NCBI RefSeq assembly: GCF_003388735.1
Contig: NZ_QUBQ01000001.1
Coordinates: forward strand, 682,001 to 746,000
Reading direction: 5' to 3'
Length of the DNA: 64,000 nucleotides
Source of the DNA: Paenibacillus paeoniae
GTDB taxonomy: Bacteria > Bacillota > Bacilli > Paenibacillales > Paenibacillaceae
Shown here: piece by piece, positions 16,813 to 26,276 of the stretch
Layout of the letters: every line of letters begins with the position of its first letter
Numbering within the stretch: the first letter of the stretch is position 1
Made by a program: the position numbers and the translations under genes
Notes under the pieces: generated by a model
The model's input: only the letters and a program-made list of their open reading frames with translations
What the model was told of the DNA's origin: nothing
Database searches by the model: none

Positions 16813-19593
16813 ATGAATCCAATAGAAATTGAAGCAGCAGTGTCTGATTTGGCGATTCAACCTTTTGACAAGGAAGAATTTCCATTCGCATTTCTTCGGG
16901 CGTTCGGGAACAAAGAGACGACTATTAAGCGTTTGCGCTTTGGTGAATCAAATAAGTCGGACTTATGCGGCGTACTACAGACGAATAATATTCATATTGT
17001 GGTTGCTCAACTTGGCGAAGTTAGTGAGACCCTTGTAGCACTAAAAGATAGCCGGGCAACGACCAGAGCAAAAGCACGTTACATCCTTGCCACTGACGGG
17101 ATAGAGTTTCAGGCAGAGGATCTTGAGTCAGGCGAAACGATAGTCTGTGCCTATCAGGATTTCCCTAATCACTTTGGCTTTTTTCTAACACTTGCTGGGA
17201 TCACGACTGTAAAGCAACTTCGTGATAGTTCTTTCGATATTAGAGCTACGAGCCGCTTAAACAAGCTCTATATAGAGCTTTTGAAAGACAATCCGCAGTG
17301 GGGATCTACTGAAAGGCGTCACGAAATGAACCATTTCATGGCTCGTCTTATCTTCTGCTTTTTTGCTGAAGATACTGGAATTTTTTACAAAGATCGTTTG
17401 TTCACTGAAACCATCGAGCAGATGAGCGCGCATGATGCCTCGAATGTGCATGAAGTAATGAGCGAAATTTTTCGCTCCATGAACACAAAGGATCTTGACC
17501 GCGAAAAAGCAAAAATGCCACGCTGGGCTGATGTATTTCCTTATGTAAACGGGGGACTCTTCTCGGGTAATGTAGAAGCGCCAAGGTTTAGCAAGATCGC
17601 ACGTTCCTACCTGCTTCACATTGGTGGCTTGGACTGGAGGAAGATCAATCCAGATATTTTTGGTTCGATGATACAGGCGGTGACGGACGATGAGGAACGT
17701 GGTGCACTAGGTATGCACTATACGAGTGTGCCAAACATTCTGAAGTTACTCAATCCTCTGTTCTTGGATGATTTGAGAGCGCAGCTTGAAGTTTCTGGGG
17801 ATAACCCTCGTATGTTACTTAATCTGCGCAAGCGTCTATCGAGAATTCGGGTTTTTGATCCAGCCTGCGGCTCAGGTAACTTTCTGGTTATAGCTTACAA
17901 GCAGTTGAGGGAGATTGAAAACACTATCAACGAGTTACGCGACGAACACGGGCGTGAGAGTGACATACCGTTGACCAACTTCCGTGGCATTGAACTGCGT
18001 GACTTTTCAGCTGAAATTGCGCGTCTCGCACTCATTATTGCTGAATACCAGTGCGATGTGCTTTATCGAGGACCAACATTGGCTTTAGCTGATTTTTTAC
18101 CGCTCTCATCCGACAACTGGATCACCTGTGGGAATGCTCTCCGATTAAATTGGCTTAGCATCTGCCCGCCTACTGGAACAGGGGTGAAGCTACATGCAGA
18201 TGATCTTTTCAGCACACCATTGGATCAGGCGGAAATCAGCTTCGAAAATGAGGGTGGAGAGACGTACATCTGCGGGAATCCGCCTTATCTTGGGAGTCAA
18301 GGACAGTCGGATATGCAAAAGTTTGACTTGCAATCGCTCTTTGAGGCCCGTACTAGCAACTGGAGATCACTCGATTACGTTGCTGGTTGGTTTATAAAGG
18401 CGGCTGATTATGGTGCAGAGACCAATTCATCTGCGGCATTTGTATCCACTAACTCCATCTGTCAGGGACAACAGGTTCCTATACTTTGGCCGTTAATTAT
18501 GAAAACTGGGTACGAAATTGCGTTCGCCTATAATAGCTTTAAATGGGCGAATCTAGCAAGTCACAACGCTGGTGTCACAGTCGTTATTGTCGGGATTTCG
18601 AATCGTCGTGTGAACGCAAAGCGGTTGTTTTCAATTGCAGACGACGGTAGAGCGATAGTCAGAGAGGTCGAGCATATCAACGCTTATCTGGTTGCAGGAC
18701 CTGACGTTTGGGTAGAAAAGCAATCAACCCAAATTAATGGATTAGATATCATGATGAAAGGCAGTCAACCGACGGATGGCGGACATTTGCTGCTCACACG
18801 CGATGAAGTGAAGAGCCTAGGTATTACAATGGAGCAGCGAAAAAAATTTGTACGACGCATTTTCGGTTCCGCCGAGTTTATTCGAGACTTGGAGCGCTAT
18901 TGTCTTTGGATTGATGAAAGGCAAGTTAATGAAGCAATGTCGATTCCCTCACTTCGACAGCGAATCGAAAAGGTTCGTTTGATGCGGCTTGATAGTCGTA
19001 AAAAAGCAACAGTCACATTGGCAGACCGACCATACCGATTTGGTGAGGTTCGACAGAATGGCAATGAAATTTTAACAATTGTTCCGAGTGTTTCTTCGGA
19101 GAGTCGTGAGTATCTTCCTGTAGGACTTGCGTCTGAGGGTACGATAGTAAGTAATCTTGCTTTTGCGCTGTTCAATGCCCCCCTATGGAATATGGCCTTG
19201 ATAGCGTCACGTCTTCATCTGGTGTGGGTAGCAACCATCTGTGGAAAGTTAAAAACCGACTTCCGATATTCTAACACGATGGGGTGGAATACGTTTCCGG
19301 TTCCCTTACTGACCGAGAAAAACAAGATAGATCTCATTCGATGTGCAGAGGATATCCTGCTAGCACGAGAGGTGAACTTCCCGGCGACGATTGCCGACCT
19401 CTATGACCCAGACAACATGCCTTCCAACTTGCGTGAGGCGCATGAGCGTAACGATGAAGTACTGGAACGCATCTATATTGGCCGCCGTTTTCGCAATGAT
19501 ACGGAACGGCTAGAGAAATTGTTTGAACTTTACAACAAGATGACGACACCTACCAATCCGGTTAAGAAAGCCAAGAAGGAGGCAAGCCTATGA
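16813..19593 (+). CDS. MmeI-like class I DNA adenine methyltransferase
   Basis: This 926-residue protein has the MmeI/Eco57I-type arrangement. It has an N-terminal region, a helical spacer (MNHFMARLIFCFFAEDTGIF, ~177-196), a methyltransferase core with HYTS (~303), the SAM-binding motif FDPACGSGNF (~347-356) and the catalytic NPPY of GNPPYLGSQGQ (~488), then a long target-recognition and C-terminal region. The NPPY tetrad predicts N6-adenine methylation. The N-terminal part, where MmeI has a D...E-x-K nuclease, shows no clear catalytic triad (IHIVVAQLGEVSETLVALK). Cleavage may therefore come from the GIY-YIG protein two genes downstream. The stop codon overlaps the next start by 4 bases (19590-19593), so the three genes are translationally coupled. 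Confidence 0.85.
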   Translation: MNPIEIEAAVSDLAIQPFDKEEFPFAFLRAFGNKETTIKRLRFGESNKSDLCGVLQTNNIHIVVAQLGEVSETLVALKDSRATTRAKARYILATDGIEFQAEDLESGETIVCAYQDFPNHFGFFLTLAGITTVKQLRDSSFDIRATSRLNKLYIELLKDNPQWGSTERRHEMNHFMARLIFCFFAEDTGIFYKDRLFTETIEQMSAHDASNVHEVMSEIFRSMNTKDLDREKAKMPRWADVFPYVNGGLFSGNVEAPRFSKIARSYLLHIGGLDWRKINPDIFGSMIQAVTDDEERGALGMHYTSVPNILKLLNPLFLDDLRAQLEVSGDNPRMLLNLRKRLSRIRVFDPACGSGNFLVIAYKQLREIENTINELRDEHGRESDIPLTNFRGIELRDFSAEIARLALIIAEYQCDVLYRGPTLALADFLPLSSDNWITCGNALRLNWLSICPPTGTGVKLHADDLFSTPLDQAEISFENEGGETYICGNPPYLGSQGQSDMQKFDLQSLFEARTSNWRSLDYVAGWFIKAADYGAETNSSAAFVSTNSICQGQQVPILWPLIMKTGYEIAFAYNSFKWANLASHNAGVTVVIVGISNRRVNAKRLFSIADDGRAIVREVEHINAYLVAGPDVWVEKQSTQINGLDIMMKGSQPTDGGHLLLTRDEVKSLGITMEQRKKFVRRIFGSAEFIRDLERYCLWIDERQVNEAMSIPSLRQRIEKVRLMRLDSRKKATVTLADRPYRFGEVRQNGNEILTIVPSVSSESREYLPVGLASEGTIVSNLAFALFNAPLWNMALIASRLHLVWVATICGKLKTDFRYSNTMGWNTFPVPLLTEKNKIDLIRCAEDILLAREVNFPATIADLYDPDNMPSNLREAHERNDEVLERIYIGRRFRNDTERLEKLFELYNKMTTPTNPVKKAKKEASL

Positions 19594-21662
19594 CATACGG
19601 AAATAAATCTATTCCCACCATTTCTGTATCCTACGCTCGTAGCGGAAGTTCGAACAAGTCCAATGCCATGGGAATGCGAATTATGCAGGAACGCGTCTAT
19701 GAGCGGCGTGGTGAGCCGTATCTACTTATAAAGTCGCCGCCGGCATCTGGCAAGAGCCGGGCGCTAATGTTCATCGCCCTCGACAAACTACACAATCAAG
19801 GACTCATGCAGGCGATCATTGTGGTGCCAGAAAAATCGATCGGTTCGAGTTTCAACGATGAGCCGTTAAGCCAATTTGGCTTTTGGGCCGATTGGAGTGT
19901 AGAGCCCAAATGGAATTTATGTAATGCTCCAGGCTCGGATAATGGTGGTAAGGTTAAGTCCGTTGGCGCGTTCCTCGAGAGTAATGACAAGGTATTGGTT
20001 TGTACTCACGCTACATTCCGGTTTGCTGTCGACGAGTACGGAATTGAGGCGTTTGACAACAGGCTAATCGCCGTGGATGAGTTTCATCACGTTTCAGCCA
20101 ACCCAGACAACAAACTAGGTCTGCATCTCGGGCAGTTCATCGCCCGTGATCGCGTTCATATGGTGGCTATGACTGGTTCCTACTTCCGTGGCGATGCTGA
20201 GGCAGTGTTGGCCCCTCAAGATGAGTCGAAGTTTGATGTCGTTACCTACACTTATTACGAGCAACTCAATGGCTACGAATATCTGAAGCAACTCGACATC
20301 AGCTATTTCTTTTACTCCGGCTCATATACCGAAGATATCCTCAAGGTGCTTAACCCGACTGAAAAGACCATCATTCATATACCAAACGTGAATTCACGCG
20401 AGAGTACCAAGGATAAGATCAGAGAGGTAGAACACATCATAGAAGAGTTGGGGGAATGGCAGGGGACTGATGCTATCACCGGCTTCCAGCTAGTCAAGAC
20501 GTCAGATGGCCAAATTCTGCGGATAGCCGATCTAGTGGATGACGACCCGACTAAGCGTGATCGGGTTTCCACCGCGTTGAAAGATCCTGTTCAAAAGAAC
20601 AACCGAGACCATGTAGACATCATCATCGCCCTCGGTATGGCAAAGGAAGGCTTTGACTGGATTTGGTGTGAGCATGCACTGACGGTTGGATATCGGGCGA
20701 GTCTCACTGAGATCGTGCAAATCATCGGCCGTGCTACCCGTGACGCACCAGGTAAAACCCGTGCTCGATTTACTAATCTGATTGCCGAACCTGACGCCTC
20801 CGAACAGGCTGTTATCGAGGCAGTAAACGATACTTTAAAAGCTATTGCTGCCAGCTTATTAATGGAGCAGGTACTTTCTCCTCGTTTTGAGTTCAAGTCG
20901 AAGAATCCAGAAAATGGTCCAGTGCATGGGTTTGACTATGGTGACGATGGTTATGACCCAGAAAAGTGTAATGTAGGCTTCAATCCTGAAACCGGACAAT
21001 TGCAGATCGAGATCAAGGGCCTCTACGAACCTAAGAGTGAGGAAGCTGTGCGCATATGTCGAGAGGATTTGAATGAAGTTATTGCGACTTTCGTTCAGGA
21101 CAAGAACACAATTGAGCGCGGTTTATTTGACAGTGAGATGGTGCCAGAGGAGCTGACTCAGGTTCGGATGGGGAAGATTATTAAGGAAAAGTACCCCGAA
21201 CTCGTTATGGAGGATCAGGAAGCGGTACGTCAGTACGCTATCGCTGCCCTCAACTTTGCGCAACAGGCCAAACAAACTATGCTTAGCGGCACTGGGGGCA
21301 GCAACGAACCGGCAGCTAACACTGCCCTAATCGACGGTGTACGCAAGTTCGTAATGGACGTGCGTGAACTGGACATTGATCTTATCGACCGTATTAATCC
21401 TTTCAGCCAGGCATATGCGATTCTCGCCAAGTCGTTAAGCGAAGACAGTCTGAAACAGGTTGCGGCTGTTATTGCAGCCAAGCGGGTAAGTATTTCCTAC
21501 GAGGAGGCCAAAGAGCTTGCTGAACGGGCACTGAGATTCAAGAAGGAGCGCGGGCGACTACCAGAAATACATGCACAAGATCCATGGGAGAAGCGCATGG
21601 CTGAAGGTATAGCAGCATTCCAACATCATCATGCACAAAAGAAGGCAGCGGAGGGGAAATAA
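19590..21662 (+). CDS. SF2 DEAD/DEAH-type helicase of the methyltransferase operon
   Basis: This 690-residue SF2 ATPase has Walker A SPPASGKSRAL (~50-60), Walker B variant AVDEFHH (~162-168), motif III-like AMTGSYFRG (~192), ALGMAKEGFDW (~348) and motif VI QIIGRATRD (~377). The DEFH box and TGSYFRG resemble restriction-type translocases more than RNA helicases. It overlaps the methyltransferase by 4 bases and the GIY-YIG gene follows at once. It probably translocates DNA or remodels bound targets in a three-protein restriction-like complex. The base composition here is visibly more GC-rich than in the flanking modules, which hints at separate acquisition. Confidence 0.82.
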   Translation: MTYGNKSIPTISVSYARSGSSNKSNAMGMRIMQERVYERRGEPYLLIKSPPASGKSRALMFIALDKLHNQGLMQAIIVVPEKSIGSSFNDEPLSQFGFWADWSVEPKWNLCNAPGSDNGGKVKSVGAFLESNDKVLVCTHATFRFAVDEYGIEAFDNRLIAVDEFHHVSANPDNKLGLHLGQFIARDRVHMVAMTGSYFRGDAEAVLAPQDESKFDVVTYTYYEQLNGYEYLKQLDISYFFYSGSYTEDILKVLNPTEKTIIHIPNVNSRESTKDKIREVEHIIEELGEWQGTDAITGFQLVKTSDGQILRIADLVDDDPTKRDRVSTALKDPVQKNNRDHVDIIIALGMAKEGFDWIWCEHALTVGYRASLTEIVQIIGRATRDAPGKTRARFTNLIAEPDASEQAVIEAVNDTLKAIAASLLMEQVLSPRFEFKSKNPENGPVHGFDYGDDGYDPEKCNVGFNPETGQLQIEIKGLYEPKSEEAVRICREDLNEVIATFVQDKNTIERGLFDSEMVPEELTQVRMGKIIKEKYPELVMEDQEAVRQYAIAALNFAQQAKQTMLSGTGGSNEPAANTALIDGVRKFVMDVRELDIDLIDRINPFSQAYAILAKSLSEDSLKQVAAVIAAKRVSISYEEAKELAERALRFKKERGRLPEIHAQDPWEKRMAEGIAAFQHHHAQKKAAEGK

Positions 21663-22850
21663 GTGTCTAAGCTTTCTGATGAAGAACTACTTGAAGCGCT
21701 TGGTCTGGACCAAGAAGTAGTGAAAACTAGTCCTCATACATCACGTGAGGAACGCATTATCGCTGGATTTGAGGAAATTCAGAGATTTTTCGAGCAGTTT
21801 GGTCGTGCTCCACAGCATGGTGAAGACAAAGACATCTTTGAGAGACTGTACGCAGTGCGACTCGATGGACTACGTGAGCAGGAAGAATGCCGGGCTCTTC
21901 TTGTATCTCTAGATAACCAAGGTTTACTAAATGGATATGAAATTACAACGGTTCACCCCACGGAGCCAATGAATGATGATGAATTACTCGCCGAACTGGA
22001 AGGTACATTGGGTTCTTCAAGCATTACAAAACTGCGCCATGTCCGCTCCCAAACCGAAATACGGGTGGCCGAAGAAATCGCCAATCGTCAAAAGTGTGAA
22101 GACTTCGATCAATTCCGACCACTATTTGAGAAGGTAGAGAGTGAACTGAAATTAGATATTCGTCAATCGAGGCCATTCGGTAAGGATGCGAGTGTCAGCA
22201 CTGGTGACTTCTTTATATTAGGTGGCCAACTTGTTTATGTGGCTGAGAAGGGTGATGAATTCAGAGCACCAAATGGTCATCCTGACGCGCGGCTTAGAGT
22301 TATCTATTCGAACGGTACGGAAAGTAATCTCTTACTCAGGTCCTTGCAACGCGCCTTATACAAAGACGAAGCTGGACGCCGCTTGACAGATCCTGAATTA
22401 GGACCTTTGTTCAGCCAGAACTGGGATGAAGATGATATTGAAAGTGGTACAATCTACGTTCTTCGCAGTTTGTCTGATAACCCCTTCGTATCGGAGCATC
22501 GCGAGCTAATTCATAAGATTGGTGTAACTGGTGGAGAAGTGGAAACGCGTATCGCAAATGCAGCGCATGAGTCAACCTTTCTGTTGGCGGATGTTGAAGT
22601 CGTAGCCACCTATAAACTGGCTAATATCAACCGAAGGAAACTCGAGGGGGTTTTTCATCGTGTTTTTGCACCAGCTCAGCTCGAGCTTACCATCAATGAT
22701 CGCTTCGGCCACCCCGTAAGACCGCAGGAATGGTTCCTTGTTCCGCTGCACGTAATCGATGAGGTGGTGAATCGGATACTAAATGGCTCGATTACAAATG
22801 TGGCATATGATCCTGGTACAGCCAGTTTGATAAGCAGGGAAGAAAGTTAA
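21663..22850 (+). CDS. GIY-YIG (T5orf172-like) nuclease
   Basis: This 395-residue protein starts at GTG 21663 behind GGAGGGG, directly after the helicase stop. The N-terminal ~100 residues (SREERIIAGFEEIQRFFEQF, GRAPQHGEDKDIFERLYAVR) are a conserved helical domain that I remember from this family. The C-terminal ~110 residues carry the GIY-YIG signature in degenerate form: GTIYVLRS (~262), HKIGVTGGEVETRI with the catalytic Arg (~286), and a downstream Glu in RKLEGVFHRVF. It is the likely nuclease of the triad. Methyltransferase, helicase and GIY-YIG protein recur together in bacterial genomes as an unnamed restriction-like set (from memory). No terminator is evident immediately downstream. 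Confidence 0.82.
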   Translation: MSKLSDEELLEALGLDQEVVKTSPHTSREERIIAGFEEIQRFFEQFGRAPQHGEDKDIFERLYAVRLDGLREQEECRALLVSLDNQGLLNGYEITTVHPTEPMNDDELLAELEGTLGSSSITKLRHVRSQTEIRVAEEIANRQKCEDFDQFRPLFEKVESELKLDIRQSRPFGKDASVSTGDFFILGGQLVYVAEKGDEFRAPNGHPDARLRVIYSNGTESNLLLRSLQRALYKDEAGRRLTDPELGPLFSQNWDEDDIESGTIYVLRSLSDNPFVSEHRELIHKIGVTGGEVETRIANAAHESTFLLADVEVVATYKLANINRRKLEGVFHRVFAPAQLELTINDRFGHPVRPQEWFLVPLHVIDEVVNRILNGSITNVAYDPGTASLISREES

Positions 22851-23150
22851 AGTCTTAAAATAGTCTAAAAAATTTTTGAGAAAAGAGTTAAACACAGAAG
22901 GAGTCTTGGAAAGTTTCTATGGCTCTTTTCTGGCAGTCTTCAAATCGGTTTATGCAATTTACAACATTACTTAAACCCTAACTTTATAATTAATTCTAAA
23001 AGAAGTTTTGTTTTAAATCTGTGAGTAGTTCTTTAAATATATCTGAATGGTCACTTAGTGGTCACAACTGTTAGGTATGACCATTTTATAATTTAATTAT
23101 GTCCTTTATATAGCACATAAATGTATATAAAGCACGTAAATTCATGCTTC

Positions 23151-23170
23151 TAACCTATGTTCTATATAAT
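23151..23170 (+). promoter_or_regulatory. Consensus -10 element next to a LexA-like half-conserved box
   Basis: TAACCTATGTTC (23151-23162) is one base from GAAC-N4-GTTC and is followed two bases later by TATAAT (23165-23170). No -35 of quality is seen. The transcript would run into the tRNA-like remnant. Confidence 0.3.
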
Positions 23171-23187
23171 GAAAATTTAACGCTGGG

Positions 23188-23254
23188 ACCTGACTCTGAA
23201 TTGGAAGCGATGAGGTCATAGGTTCGATCTCCCTAAGCTTCACCATATTATAAT
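23188..23254 (+). other. Degenerate tRNA 3'-half remnant
   Basis: The run ends in GGTTCGATC TCC...CTTCACCA, which looks like a T-loop (TTCGATC) followed by an acceptor strand with encoded CCA. Upstream, CTCTGAA flanked by partly pairing bases could be an anticodon loop. No 5' half is present and the T-stem pairs poorly, so it is not a working tRNA. tRNA 3' ends are common integration scars, so this may mark an old attachment site. Confidence 0.35.
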
Positions 23255-23405
23255 CATCAAATTTCTTTGTTTTATATGGAGAAGATGTCGCTGCAAGATA
23301 TCGCCTATTTTGCAATTGGGGAAGGAATGGGGACGAAAATTCAAAATCATACATCTGTCCAAAATGAGCAATTGCAATTAGAACTAATCTATATCAAACC
23401 TAAGG

Positions 23406-23428
23406 AGACGACTACGGTTGTCTTTTTC
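23406..23428 (+). terminator. Intrinsic terminator
   Basis: AGACGAC and GTTGTCT form a 7-bp stem with a TACG tetraloop followed by a T-run. A near-identical hairpin occurs at 49169-49191 in front of the second copy of the repeat. Confidence 0.65.
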
Positions 23429-23450
23429 TTTTTGCATTTTTGTTATCGTA

Positions 23451-23546
23451 CAGGACTAAAAGATCAGTTTGTCGAAATAACAAGAAAGGAAAAAAATCTA
23501 TAGGAACATACATTCCATGACATTCAGCGGACTAATCAATATGATT
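23451..23546. repeat. Copy 1 of a ~96-bp repeat upstream of a defence module
   Basis: This stretch matches 49215-49311 with only about eight differences by eye. It contains the palindrome GGAACATACATTCC (23503-23516) followed by ATGACATTCAGCGGAC. It ends 36 bases before the first tandem-helicase gene, so it is probably a promoter/operator region shared by two modules. Confidence 0.75.
23503..23516. promoter_or_regulatory. LexA-like box upstream of the tandem-helicase module
   Basis: GGAACATACATTCC has outer inverted arms and is one base from the SOS core GAAC-N4-GTTC. It lies 66 bases before the ATG at 23583. The identical 14-mer occurs at 49268-49281. Confidence 0.45.
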
Positions 23547-23582
23547 AAATTAAATTAACAATGATAGTGTGGAGGGGTTAGG

Positions 23583-26273
23583 ATGGCATTTCTCAAATGT
23601 TCTGAATGCTCGAATATGCTTAAAGCAGTTCAACTTTCTCATAAGATCAGTCAGAAAGGGGAACAACGAACGCTTGAGTATTCTCCAACCGGAATAAAAT
23701 GCTCAGATTGGACTCCTGTGAAAGATAATTCCGGTGGATTGGAGGAAGGAATCTATTGCCCAGCCTGTTGCGCTATCGTTCCATTGGAGAACGAGGAGAT
23801 TTCGCTTTGCGAGGATACGCGGATACCAGGCGTAGTTAGCCAAGAATTTTCATCCGACGACGTATTGGAAAGGCTGAAAAAGCTGGCCGAAGAAGAAACT
23901 GCCGAGATTTATGTACATACGTTACCGGCGAAAGCCCCCATTTTTGCGGAAATTCCTGAATCCACCCCTGAACCTATCAGAGAAGCATTGCTTCGTATGG
24001 GGATCGAGCAGTTGTATATCCATCAAGCGCAAGCAGTAGATGCAGTGCAATCAGGATCTAATGTGGTTTTGGTTACTTCTACGTCATCCGGAAAGACATT
24101 GTCCTACAACTTGCCGATCTTAAGTCATCTATATAATCATCCTATTGATCGGGCGTTGTACATATTTCCAACAAAAGCACTTGCTAATGATCAGTTGGAT
24201 CAAATCAAACGCTTTGGCAGGGGCCCAACTTCAGATCAGTCCTCTTTGGATGAGTGGTTTGAAATGCAATTGGACTTGGTGGATCGTACCATTCATATCG
24301 GTCGATTAGATGGAGATACAGAGAATGGGCCAAGGCAACGTATTATGGAGAATGCCCAGGTATGGATGACGAACCCGGATATGATTCATTACTCCATTCT
24401 CGGACAGGTGCAGAAGTTGAAATATGCATCGGGTCAGCACATTCGGAACTATCTTCGGAATCTCAAATTTATTGTGCTCGACGAGATGCACATGTACCGC
24501 GGTACATTTGGAAGTCACGTCGCTCTCGTACTTCGACGTCTTCTTAAGGTTTGTCGAGAACTTGGAAATACACATAATATCCAATTGATTACAAGCTCGG
24601 CCACGATTGAAAACCCAGAAAGATTAGCTGAGGATCTTACCGGACTTGAGGGTTTTGTCCTCATCAACACTGATGGCTCAGCTCATCAGAAGAAAGATAT
24701 TGTACTCTGGAATCCTGGGATGTCTACCGGCGAACAAGTGCGCCGTGCACCAACAACCGATGCAATTACGATGGCCAAACAGATTATGACCGTTGATCAG
24801 AAGGTAATCAAGAGCATTATTTTTCAACCTTCTCGTAGTCAAACGATGGTGTTCACTCGATATATCAAGGACGTGCTGCGTCAACCTCTACGATTATCTA
24901 AGGATAAAGTAGAAGGAGAGAAACTAGCAGCCTTCTATACGGGGATTTTGCCCAATGAGACTCGTAAAAGAATTATTGATCGACTAAAGTCTCATGATAT
25001 TCATGTCATTATAACGACGAATGCACTGGAAGTCGGAATCGATATTGGGGATTTGAGCCTAGCCGTTCTAGTTGGATATCCAGGGTCTAAGGCAGCTTTT
25101 TCCCAGCAGATAGGACGTGTTGGACGCAAAGGTGAGGGGGTTGCCATTCTAATCTGGCAGGACGATCCACTACAACAATATTACATGCGAAATCCTCTTG
25201 AATTTATTCATAAGGCGCCAGAAGTGGTAAGAATTAATCCCACTAATTACAAACTGCTGTCTCTTCATCTTCCATTACTGAAAGAAGAGATAGGTCGGGA
25301 AGTAACGGCAGTTGACTTACAGCACATGTTTCCTTCTTTGCATGAAGATTATGTCCGTTCCTTACTCCAAGTAGCTTCGGCGTCAGCAGCAGATGAGGAG
25401 GCTGTTACGGATAAGAAATTTGGTCTTCGCTCGATATCGGGGCAAAATTACAGTGTAACGATTCGGGGGCAAAACCAAGTGGTAGTGGACGGTTTGGACG
25501 AATGGAGCGCATTTCGAGATTTTCATGAAGGGGCTATATATTGGACTCCCGGTGACCGTGCCTACAGGGTCGATTCAATAAATCGCAGGAAAGGAGAAAT
25601 CATTCTTCTTCCCATCCAGGAATTAACCTATCATACTCAGTCTACTTATCGCGATGCCATTGATATTCTACAGACGTATCAAAAGCAGGACATGAACGGA
25701 ATAAACATGGCTTATGGTGAACTTGAAATTAAAAGAAGTGTGTTCGGTTATAAGAAGGTTTATTTTGGGCAAAAGCACGATTCTGAGCAGGTTCAACTGG
25801 AACATCCCTATGTAACGAGATTTGCTCCGGAAGGGATGTGGCTAACTTTATCGGACTCGCAATGGGCGCATTTAAAGAACAACGTCCAGGAATGGGCAAA
25901 TGAGAGCAGACCAGTTGATGCATTGGCTGAGGCATCCCTACACGCTGCAGGACACGCGATGACCTCGGTTATCCCAGATATGATTATTTGTGATACGAAT
26001 GATTTTACTGGCTTTTCAGCAAGCGGAATGACAGCATTCGCCAGTAGACTTGTAATAGGCTTTTATGGTGAGAACGGTTCTGGTCTTGGGACCATTGAAG
26101 CTATTTATGAGAATATCTCTAAAGTCATACACAAAGCGCTAGAGCTTATTCAAAGCTGTCCATGTGCTGAGGGGTGTCCTAGCTGCGTACAGCTCCCTGG
26201 TAAAGGAAATATCGATTTGTTTAAACCGGGGGCTAAAAGACTGCTGAAGACTTTGCTTGAAGGGAACGAATGA
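23583..26273 (+). CDS. MrfA-like DEAD/DEAH helicase with C-terminal DUF1998 (copy A)
   Basis: This 896-residue SF2 helicase has GGAGGGG upstream of its ATG. It has N-terminal cysteine pairs (CSECSN and CPACC, ~6 and ~58), Walker A STSSGKTLSYN (~165), DEMH box VLDEMHMYRG (~299), SSATIENP (~338), motif VI QIGRVGRKG (~510) and the C-terminal zinc motif CPCAEGCPSC (~860-869). That is the architecture of B. subtilis MrfA (YprA), a 3'-5' DNA repair helicase. The same C-terminal DUF1998 module occurs in the defence proteins DrmB (DISARM) and DruE (Druantia). The next gene is a paralog 3 bases downstream, so two different MrfA-like motors are made together. Confidence 0.85.
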   Translation: MAFLKCSECSNMLKAVQLSHKISQKGEQRTLEYSPTGIKCSDWTPVKDNSGGLEEGIYCPACCAIVPLENEEISLCEDTRIPGVVSQEFSSDDVLERLKKLAEEETAEIYVHTLPAKAPIFAEIPESTPEPIREALLRMGIEQLYIHQAQAVDAVQSGSNVVLVTSTSSGKTLSYNLPILSHLYNHPIDRALYIFPTKALANDQLDQIKRFGRGPTSDQSSLDEWFEMQLDLVDRTIHIGRLDGDTENGPRQRIMENAQVWMTNPDMIHYSILGQVQKLKYASGQHIRNYLRNLKFIVLDEMHMYRGTFGSHVALVLRRLLKVCRELGNTHNIQLITSSATIENPERLAEDLTGLEGFVLINTDGSAHQKKDIVLWNPGMSTGEQVRRAPTTDAITMAKQIMTVDQKVIKSIIFQPSRSQTMVFTRYIKDVLRQPLRLSKDKVEGEKLAAFYTGILPNETRKRIIDRLKSHDIHVIITTNALEVGIDIGDLSLAVLVGYPGSKAAFSQQIGRVGRKGEGVAILIWQDDPLQQYYMRNPLEFIHKAPEVVRINPTNYKLLSLHLPLLKEEIGREVTAVDLQHMFPSLHEDYVRSLLQVASASAADEEAVTDKKFGLRSISGQNYSVTIRGQNQVVVDGLDEWSAFRDFHEGAIYWTPGDRAYRVDSINRRKGEIILLPIQELTYHTQSTYRDAIDILQTYQKQDMNGINMAYGELEIKRSVFGYKKVYFGQKHDSEQVQLEHPYVTRFAPEGMWLTLSDSQWAHLKNNVQEWANESRPVDALAEASLHAAGHAMTSVIPDMIICDTNDFTGFSASGMTAFASRLVIGFYGENGSGLGTIEAIYENISKVIHKALELIQSCPCAEGCPSCVQLPGKGNIDLFKPGAKRLLKTLLEGNE

Positions 26274-26276
26274 CAC

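Larger units (their letters stand above)
22851..23582. other. 732-base intergenic region with tRNA-like and regulatory debris
   Basis: No convincing gene is present; the open frames at 23142-23354 (-) and 23267-23503 (+) lack ribosome sites and family features. The region contains a hairpin around AATGGTCA...TGACCATT (~23046-23092), a promoter-like TATAAT behind a half-conserved box (23151-23170), a degenerate tRNA 3' half (~23188-23254), a terminator (23406-23428) and a repeat with a LexA-like box (23451-23546). Confidence 0.5.

Noticed and set aside
16813..22850. BREX or classic Type I restriction system
   Set aside because: There is no PglZ, BrxL, BrxA/B or HsdS gene and the methyltransferase is MmeI-like; the GIY-YIG protein is foreign to those systems.
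23142..23503. Open frames of about 70 residues in the 22.9-23.6 kb gap
   Set aside because: They overlap the tRNA-like remnant, terminator and repeat, and have neither ribosome sites nor family resemblance.
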